Assembly (NCBI GenBank): GCA_037157565.1
Contig: JAZHRO010000013.1
Span: 77,307,501-77,371,500 of the forward strand
Source of the DNA: Thalassia testudinum
Taxonomy: Eukaryota; Streptophyta; Magnoliopsida; Alismatales; Hydrocharitaceae
DNA length: 64,000 nt
Reading direction: 5' to 3'
Shown here: positions 57,852 through 64,000 of the stretch, piece by piece
Layout: every line of letters begins with the position of its first letter
How positions within the stretch are numbered: position 1 is the first letter of the stretch
Translations under genes and position numbers: made by a program
The notes under the pieces: generated by a model
The model's input: the letters and a program-made list of their open reading frames with translations, nothing else
Told to the model about the DNA's origin: nothing
Database searches by the model: none

Positions 57852-59449
57852 CCAGCACACTTCCCACCCATATTTCCAGGCCTTTCCATTCATCCACAAC
57901 AGCTCTACTCCTAAATCCCCGTAGGATTCATGCTCATATTCCCCATATCATTCCATACCAGGTTTCATCATTCACAATTTCATTCTCGTATTTTACACAT
58001 GCAGCTCATATTTCCACAATTTAACAATGCAACAAGCGATATCACAGGTAACTGTTTAATTATCTCAGGCAGCTCATATTTTACCAGGCAACTCGTATTC
58101 ATTAACAGGCAGTTGCTAACAATTTAGCTCATTCAATCATAAATACAGTTTCAATCATGCAAGCAAGTGGCTCAACCATTTCTCGTCCTAGGGTTCATGC
58201 AACATCCTAGGTTTCCAGTTATCTAATTTTCATAGATGCATTCATATTTTATAAGTAGAACGAGGGGAAACCACTCTACCAGACAATCCGGGAGTACTGG
58301 GGGCTCGAACTGCAGGCCCGCGTGCCTCTGCAAACCCCAGACATGCAACAGATTGAAGTCCTAGACCAAGGAACACATCACAGTGGAACATTCAAAACAG
58401 TATATAAAGGTTTCTAATATGCAGAGTAACTCACAAGGAAACCACAGGTATTTTGATTGCGTAAAACAGATCTCGGTCGGACCCTAAACGGGTCAAAAAC
58501 GTGTCTGCAAACCCAAATCAAACATCTGGAAATAAGTCTAGACGTCTTAAAAGTCATTAGAGACTCACCTCAGGTTCCTGTGATGATCTCAGACGTCCAG
58601 GACTCCTCCGCGATCGTCTGGACTCAATTCCAGACGTCCGACCAGTCCTCCGGTCGTTTGGGAATGTCTCCGGTCGTCTGGTCAGCTGTCTAGACATCCA
58701 AAAAGCGTGGGAGGGCATGCTGCATGCTTTCCCAAAGCTGCTCCTGCGCATGATAGAGCAGCACACCACTTTTAGCCAAGCAGATCGCCTCTGCGGTGCG
58801 GCCTACATGGCCGTAACCGCGAGGAAGATGTACCTTCATAATACACCCACTTTCACACGTCTGGTGTCGTCGCCAGACGTCCAACCCGTTGTTCGGAAGG
58901 CACTCCGGACGTCTGATACTGGAAAAACTCCAGTGCCAGACCACGCTCCCGCTTCTCTCGCCACGCTCCGCCGTGGTTCCTCCCGCTCTGCTGTAGCTCC
59001 AACTGTTGCGGAAGGTTGAGGACGACGCCCCGATGCTCTCCTCCTCCCACACACGCCGTGGTGGCCGTGCAATCCTCCGGCGAGCCTCCACGAGCTCGCG
59101 ACCTCAGCCTTCTCCTTCTCCTCACTCCCGCTCCTCCTCCTCCTCGCTCTCGCTTCCTCTCTCTCACGTGCCTCAACTCACGACAGTGGAGTAGGGAGAA
59201 AGGTGGTTGTGGTGGAGTGAAGAGGAGAGAAGGGCCTATTTTAGAGGTGAGGGTTTAGGGTTTGGCGAAGGAAAAAGGGAGAAGGGAGGAGAGAGGCGGA
59301 AGGTCTGCGCGCTGCCTGTGCGCAGAAAGCAATTACGTGTATAGATTTTTCAATTTCCAGATGTTCGGGAAGGGGTCCATACGTTTGGCCAGACGTTTGA
59401 CTGACAATCCAGATATCTTAAAAGGCTCAAATCATAACGGGTCTTTACA
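57852..59449 (-). mobile_element. Tekay-type solo LTR B, second segment
   Basis: Continues B from the CCAGC copy. Phased dyad cores at 58613, 58633, 58653, 58673 and 58693; U3 dyads near 59358-59412; sense start at 59449 (TGTAAAGACCC). The GC-rich frames at 58.7-59.2 kb overlap on both strands and are LTR sequence. Confidence 0.88.
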
Positions 59450-59454
59450 TGTTG

Positions 59455-60930
59455 CGAGAGTATAAACAATTAAAATTGTATCAAAACTCTATTGCTCAAA
59501 AAAACTAACGTAATAAAAAATATAAAAAAGTAAAGAAACACACATTGCAAAGTGTGGCGATTTCAACCAATGTGTTTGATTTTTCATATGTTGAAAATCA
59601 AAAAATCAAAATATGTCGATTGAAAATGAAAATACATTAGTGTGTTTTTGCTTTCCATCGATGAAAAATGAAAGTACTTTTTTAACAATGGGTTTTGGGT
59701 TTATGGTCTAGCATAGAAATCACTTTGTATAGATGTAAAATTGGCTGAAAATCAAAATATACCAGTGTAGTGTATTTTGATTTTCATCCACCGATGGAAA
59801 CCAAGGATTGAAATCACTTTGCATAGATGTAAAGCTAGTTGAAAATCAAAATATATCAGTGTAGTGTATTTTGATTTTCATCTACTGATGGAAACCAAAA
59901 TATATCGATTAAAAATTAAAATACACCGCGAGTTGCAAAATACATTGCAACGCATGTTTCTATACCCTTGTCCAAAAAAAATTCTCAAATTATAATCTAG
60001 AAAGGGGAATTTTTTTATCTATTCTCTAGAAATACAAAGGCATTCATATAATGAATATATTATACATACATAGATAAATAGAGGTTTAGACTGTCACAAA
60101 GAGAGAGAGATGAGAGTGCAAACAAAAAAAAAGTCATTGCTATGGCTACTCGATGCAATAGCAAACAAAAGTTAAAAATAAATAAATAAATAAGTCTGAT
60201 TGAAATCTCACGTCACATCAAACGAAAGTTAAAAAAATATAAACAGTACCATAAACATTAGCCTTTTGACTGAAACTCCACATCACTTCATTATATTTAT
60301 AGATTCTCCGTCAACTTAGAATGTTCTAAAATTTGTTTTGAAGGTGGCGAGCAAATTTTTTTCCCAATTTTTTTTTCTCCTTGCAATCATACATGTGCTT
60401 TTTACGTAGCATTGTCAAATTCAAATGCATTGAAGTGATCATAATACATATCCCATGTTCCACTGCAATGTTTCTTATCTTTAATTTTTTCCTCTATTTC
60501 TTATTTTGTCTTTCTCACTTTCTCCCTTTAAATCTGAGCTATCAGATGGAGCGGCGATGGTATAAAAGCCTAGACATCCTTTGTATAGAGGCGTATAATG
60601 CTTTCCTTGTTGTTGAGAAGACAAATAGATTGCGTTACAAAGAACCAAAAGGATCATTAAATAGAGAGAGATATTTCTAACATTTACTTTACATAAAGAA
60701 AATGATTAACACTTCTAGATCTTTACACATGGCTCTTGCATGGTGATATCCAAAAGAATTAATCTACTTGGATCCATTTAACTCATACATACGCCTCTTT
60801 CCCTCTTTCACACTCATGATTGTACACATTCTTTCAATGTAGCATTTTGAATTTCAAATGCATTGAAATGACAGTTGATATTTAGCATTTTATGATAATA
60901 TTTTCCTTATCAATGGTATACTGCTTCTCT
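59455..60930. other. Unassigned AT-rich sequence with internal repeats
   Basis: Holds a 94-bp tandem duplication (59721-59904) and the first copy of a diverged duplication (about 60400-60660) whose second copy lies at about 60840-61520. No supported gene. Confidence 0.45.
59721..59904. repeat. 94-bp tandem duplication
   Basis: Two copies starting CACTTTGYATAGATGTAAA at 59721 and 59815, each with the near-palindrome TTGAAAATCAAAATATA...TATTTTGATTTTCA. Further fragments of the same AT-rich palindrome flank it from 59580. Confidence 0.88.
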
Positions 60931-60946
60931 TCCTAGATGGAATGAT

Positions 60947-61404
60947 ACAACAACAACAACCAAGCCTTTTCACACACTAAGTGGGGTTGGCTATAGGGAT
61001 TCTTTGCCTCCACATAGATTGATGTTCAGCCATTTAAAGACCTAAATTTAAGTAATTGAGGTCATACTTAATATTTTCCTTCCAACACTTGTTTGGTCTT
61101 CCTCGCCCCCTCTTAGTGGGTTAAGCCTCCAACTTCTCGCATCTCCTAACTGGAGCATCTAGTGGCCTTCTTTGTAAATGTCCAAACCACCTTAGACATG
61201 CCTTTCTCATTTTATCCTCTATCGATGTCACCCCGACCTTTTTTCTAATAATCTCATTTGAAATATGGTCATTTCTTGTATGACCACACATCCATCTCAA
61301 CATCTTCATTTATGTCACAGACATCTTCTATATATGCCTATAGTTTATAGCCCAGCATTTAGAACCGTACAACATGGCTGGTCTTACCACAGCTCGATAG
61401 TATA
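60947..61404 (-). mobile_element. 5'-truncated LINE with 16-bp target duplication
   Basis: A 458-bp insertion on the minus strand flanked by perfect 16-bp copies of TCCTAGATGGAATGAT (60931-60946, 61405-61420). The minus-strand frame encodes the end of a plant LINE reverse transcriptase: [47 protein letters not shown] and [10 protein letters not shown]. The conserved tail GTGTGTG...GGCTTGGTTGTTGTTGT ends in TTG repeats at the target site. Stops break the frame. The truncation removes everything upstream of the last part of the polymerase, as is usual for LINE insertions. Confidence 0.93.
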
Positions 61405-61420
61405 TCCTAGATGGAATGAT

Positions 61421-62109
61421 GATGGCACAAAATTATGGATATCCATGGTAGAGATGTCATATCCAATACTCTCCTTATTATAGAAAAGATAAATAATCTG
61501 CATTGTGAAGAAAAAAAAAAGGAAAATGGGAGAGATACTCTTCCATATATCCAGAATCATACTCAACTAACATGTCACCACGTTGTTGATGATTTGGCAT
61601 CCCACCTTGCGACTCTCGTCAGCTGCCTTACATCCCTGCTGGCATCCCACAGCAGCAGCTCTCCTCAACTGTCGTGGCCCCTGCTGGCATCACACAGGAG
61701 CAACTCTCCTCAGCTGTTGTGCCCCCTTGCTGTGACTCTCGTCAGCCTACATGCCACCCTATGTTTGACCCACTATGCTTCATGCTCGCATGTAAGTGAT
61801 TGGTTAGCATGCCTGCATGCTTTCTCTTTTAGGCAACCTTGTTATAATCATGAAAGACGTAAGTCCTCTTTCTCTATCACTTAGTGTATGGGAGCATTAT
61901 TCTTGAAGAGAAGCTCTTCACGTATGTCTCATTCACATGCAACCATATACGAGAAAGGCATTTGTTTCGCTTGGTGCCATTGGCATCTCATAAATATCTA
62001 TCTCGTTGTGATGGTTCTTATTGACGATGATTAGCCGACAAGGACATTAGGTACGAACGTAAAAGTTTTCTTCGTTAAACTCTTACATGTCTCAATCTTC
62101 TTTTTCATT
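61421..62109 (+). other. Upstream region of the FAR1-like remnant
   Basis: Contains the end of the second copy of the diverged duplication (to about 61520) and a 44-bp tandem repeat. A 149-residue open frame at 61435-61884 spans both and has no known domain, so it is not called. Confidence 0.4.
61634..61721. repeat. 44-bp tandem duplication
   Basis: Two copies starting CCCTGCTGGCATC (61634, 61678), each followed by CACAG.AGCA.CTCTCCTCA and CTGT.GTG. Confidence 0.85.
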
Positions 62110-63024
62110 TTGTATCATTTGTGCGTTGAAGGGGAGGGGCTTTCTCAAGAGAATGCGCTCGTGAATGTTGATGGAAGTTGGGTCTCCATTAATATCATAA
62201 TTGATTCCTTGTTTGCTACCTATGAGGAGCTTTACAATGCCTATGTATCATGTGCTGATGTTCGTGGATTTGGTGTAATCAAGAAGAACACTTCTTATAA
62301 CAATGGAGTACTTATACGTTGGACACTTGTATGCTGCAAGTCTTGGAATGGACCAACGAAATCCGCCGATGTGCTTTATAGGAAGAAGCTAACCTCCAAA
62401 AGTGGATGTTCTGCGAAGTTGTCATTTCGTCAATTGCTTGATATGGAGTATCATGTTTCTACTTTTGTGGATGAACATAACCATCCATTGTTACATGCGT
62501 CGCAGTTGCGATTTCTTTCTTGTAAGAGGAGAGTTCCTAAGCTACATAAGTAGCGTATAAACTTTAATGATCGGGCAGGTATCCGTTAGCAAAGACAATG
62601 TCATCATTTGTTACAGAATATGGCGGTTATGAGAACGTCCCATTTATAGAGTGATGCACGTAATGCATTAAGGGAGTTCAAGGTGTTAAGGATGCGGGAG
62701 GGTGATGCCAAGGCATTGCATGATTACTTTGTGGTGGTACAGTGAAACAATTCAGACTTCTTCTATGCTATGGATATTGATGATAATGGTCATCTACGGA
62801 ATGTTTTTTGGGAGGACAATCGTTCTTGCCTTGTGTATCGGTTCTTTAGTGATGCTGCCACCTTTGATACAGCATATCTTGCAAATAAATATGAGATGCC
62901 ATTTGCACCATTTGTTGGTGTAAATCATTATAGCAATTCCATTCTTCTTGGATATGGTTTGCTTTGAGAGGAGACAACTGATTCATTTCTTTGATTTTTT
63001 CGTGCATGCTGCAATGTATGGGAG
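62110..63024 (+). pseudogene. FAR1/FRS-like or MULE transposase, N-terminal and core part
   Basis: The open frame 62110-62553 carries a FAR1-type DNA-binding domain: FATYEELYNAYVSCADVRGF, a TLVCCKS and SGCSAKLSFR zinc-ligand pattern (C, C, H, H), and VSTFVDEHNHPLLHA with the closing HNH. After a stop, the MULE transposase core follows: DYFVVVQ, then NNSDFFYAMDIDDNGHLRNV, FWEDNRS, FSDAATFDTAYLANKYEMPF (first catalytic Asp in FDTAY) and APFVGVNHYSNSILLGYGLL. Several stops (e.g. after FVVVQ and GYGLL; FL* where the family has FLW) show decay. FAR1/FHY3 transcription factors arose from such transposases, so either identity is possible. No terminal inverted repeat was found. Confidence 0.85.
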
Positions 63025-63683
63025 GTATGTGCACTTTACGCCATTGTACAACCCATGTCTCCATGCCTATATCGTTCATTTTTTATACCCATGGCATGGT
63101 CATTTATGTTTATAGCATCTTCGCAGAATTCCCTTATTGATGCCTACAACAGCTACCACGAATGCTTACAATATCTACGTATCACGTGTGCTAGTTGTTA
63201 ACACCAAGATTGCTGACAACATCATCTTAATATTGTTTCTGAGATAATACATACTTCAAACAGACAGATAAGCACTATATTAATTTCTTCTACTAATAAT
63301 ACGTAGCTACCAAATCTATGTACTGCATGCTATATTAAATTTAATTACTATAGTTAGCAGTTGTATTGATGTCGACGGCACAGCATGTCCAATCATCATC
63401 ATCAATGATGATGCTGGCGGTAGTATCAATTGATGCCTATGGCATTTTCCGTTGATGTTGTCAACATCGCATGATCAATTCTTATTAGAGCAACGTTCAG
63501 AAATCATTCGTTGATGCTGACAGTATATCGATAGATATTTACACAAAACAATGATAAAGTCTCTACTAACTTTCGCTAATAAACCATAAGATTTCCCGCT
63601 AACACCATTTTTTTATTGTATGCTTTTAGCATACATATTGTTTGCATTAACGCTGATTTAGTTAATTGTTTATAAAAGTGCAG
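63025..63683 (+). other. Candidate intron or insertion in the FAR1-like remnant
   Basis: Begins GTATGT and ends in GTGCAG, right where the transposase frame stops and resumes, so it could be a 659-bp intron. It contains repeated GTTGATG-type phrases at about 63370-63530 and no coding signal. An old insertion that lost its ends is the alternative. Confidence 0.5.
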
Positions 63684-64000
63684 GTGTCCACCTCAAAGCA
63701 TTTATAATTGATCAATGCCAAGCGATGATAAATGCTATAACTATTACTTTCCCAAATACGAAACATCGTTTATGCTTGTGGCATACAATGTAGAAATTGT
63801 CACATAAATTTGGTAATGATTATGGAACCGGAGATGAGATTCAGAAAATTGTCCATCAATCCAATTTAGTTGAACAACTTGAGAGTAGATGGATGGAATT
63901 GGTTGAAAAGAGGAACTTACATGATAATACATGGATATCATGAATGCATGCAATCTGTAAATTGTGGGTTCTAGCATTTGTAAGTGACTATTTTTGGGCT
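63684..64000 (+). pseudogene. FAR1/FRS-like or MULE transposase, catalytic part (runs off the window)
   Basis: Resumes with HLKAFIIDQCQAMINAITIT (second catalytic Asp in IIDQC), FPNTKHRLCLWHTM, a stop where many homologues have a lysine-rich stretch, then EQLESRWMELVEKRNLHDN and KLWVLAFVSDYFWA. These match the middle of the MULE transposase (family: TDQ..AM..AI..VFP...HR.C.WH). A one-base slip near 63693 shifts the CPP-like start. Continues beyond 64000. Confidence 0.85.

Noticed and set aside
60381..60680. 99-residue frame before the LINE
   Set aside because: AT-rich, hydrophobic by base bias, part of a non-coding duplication, no domain.
61435..61884. 149-residue frame upstream of the FAR1-like remnant
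   Set aside because: It spans the end of a non-coding duplication, a poly(A) run and a 44-bp tandem repeat, with no domain.

Overview
The window is nuclear DNA of a flowering plant. The evidence is plant-type exons of an isoaspartyl peptidase/L-asparaginase, a FAR1/MULE-type gene remnant, a plant LINE tail, an En/Spm-like CACTA transposon, and a Ty3/gypsy chromovirus of the Tekay/Del type primed by initiator tRNA-Met. A monocot is my best guess (very long LTRs, dense nesting, flavour of the protein sequence), but nothing here proves it. Only one piece looks like a possibly working host gene, at 3360-4164. Almost everything else is transposon.

Layout. 1-12 kb holds the two last exons of the asparaginase gene, an AT-rich stretch, and a decayed Ty1/copia pol fragment on the minus strand (8041-9790). 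From about 12.14 to 52.43 kb lies a stack of insertions that can be peeled apart by target-site duplications (TSDs). The outermost layer is an old minus-strand LTR here called family F (F2: 12140-12456, 15187-15222, 51187-52430). It was hit by a Tekay-type solo LTR (12457-15181, TSD AGCCT) and by a CACTA transposon (15223-51183, TSD TAG). The CACTA element carries both usual genes, a TNP2-type transposase and a second transposase-24-like protein. It was in turn hit by five LTR elements: D1 (17718-20404, GTTAT), F1 (21090-22805, TTAAT), E (24762-39239, CAGGT), a Tekay-type solo LTR (40651-46205, CAACG) and another (46486-49318, TAGAC/CAGAC). E contains the only complete retrotransposon, a Tekay-type Ty3 element (27718-38104, GCACG). 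The solo LTR at 40651-46205 contains D2 (42740-45566, GTAGG). Removing the inserts gives a CACTA element of about 8.7 kb whose reading frame runs on across each junction. The downstream part holds a Tekay-type solo LTR (54070-59449) split by another in opposite orientation (55181-57851), a 5'-truncated LINE (60947-61404) and a decayed FAR1/MULE gene (62110-64000).

Three observations stand out. First, every Tekay-type LTR carries palindromes around GACGTC set at exact 20-bp steps, up to six in perfect register. The same doublets occur in the unrelated F and D LTRs, and a different palindrome (GTAC-centred) with 19-20-bp spacing occurs at 1270-1810. Second, LTRs D1, D2 and E carry the plant snRNA upstream sequence element GTCCCACATCG exactly 24 bp from a TATA box, the spacing known for Pol III snRNA genes. 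Third, nine of the ten resolvable LTR insertions are solo LTRs. All positions and alignments come from reading the sequence by eye; no database search was possible.
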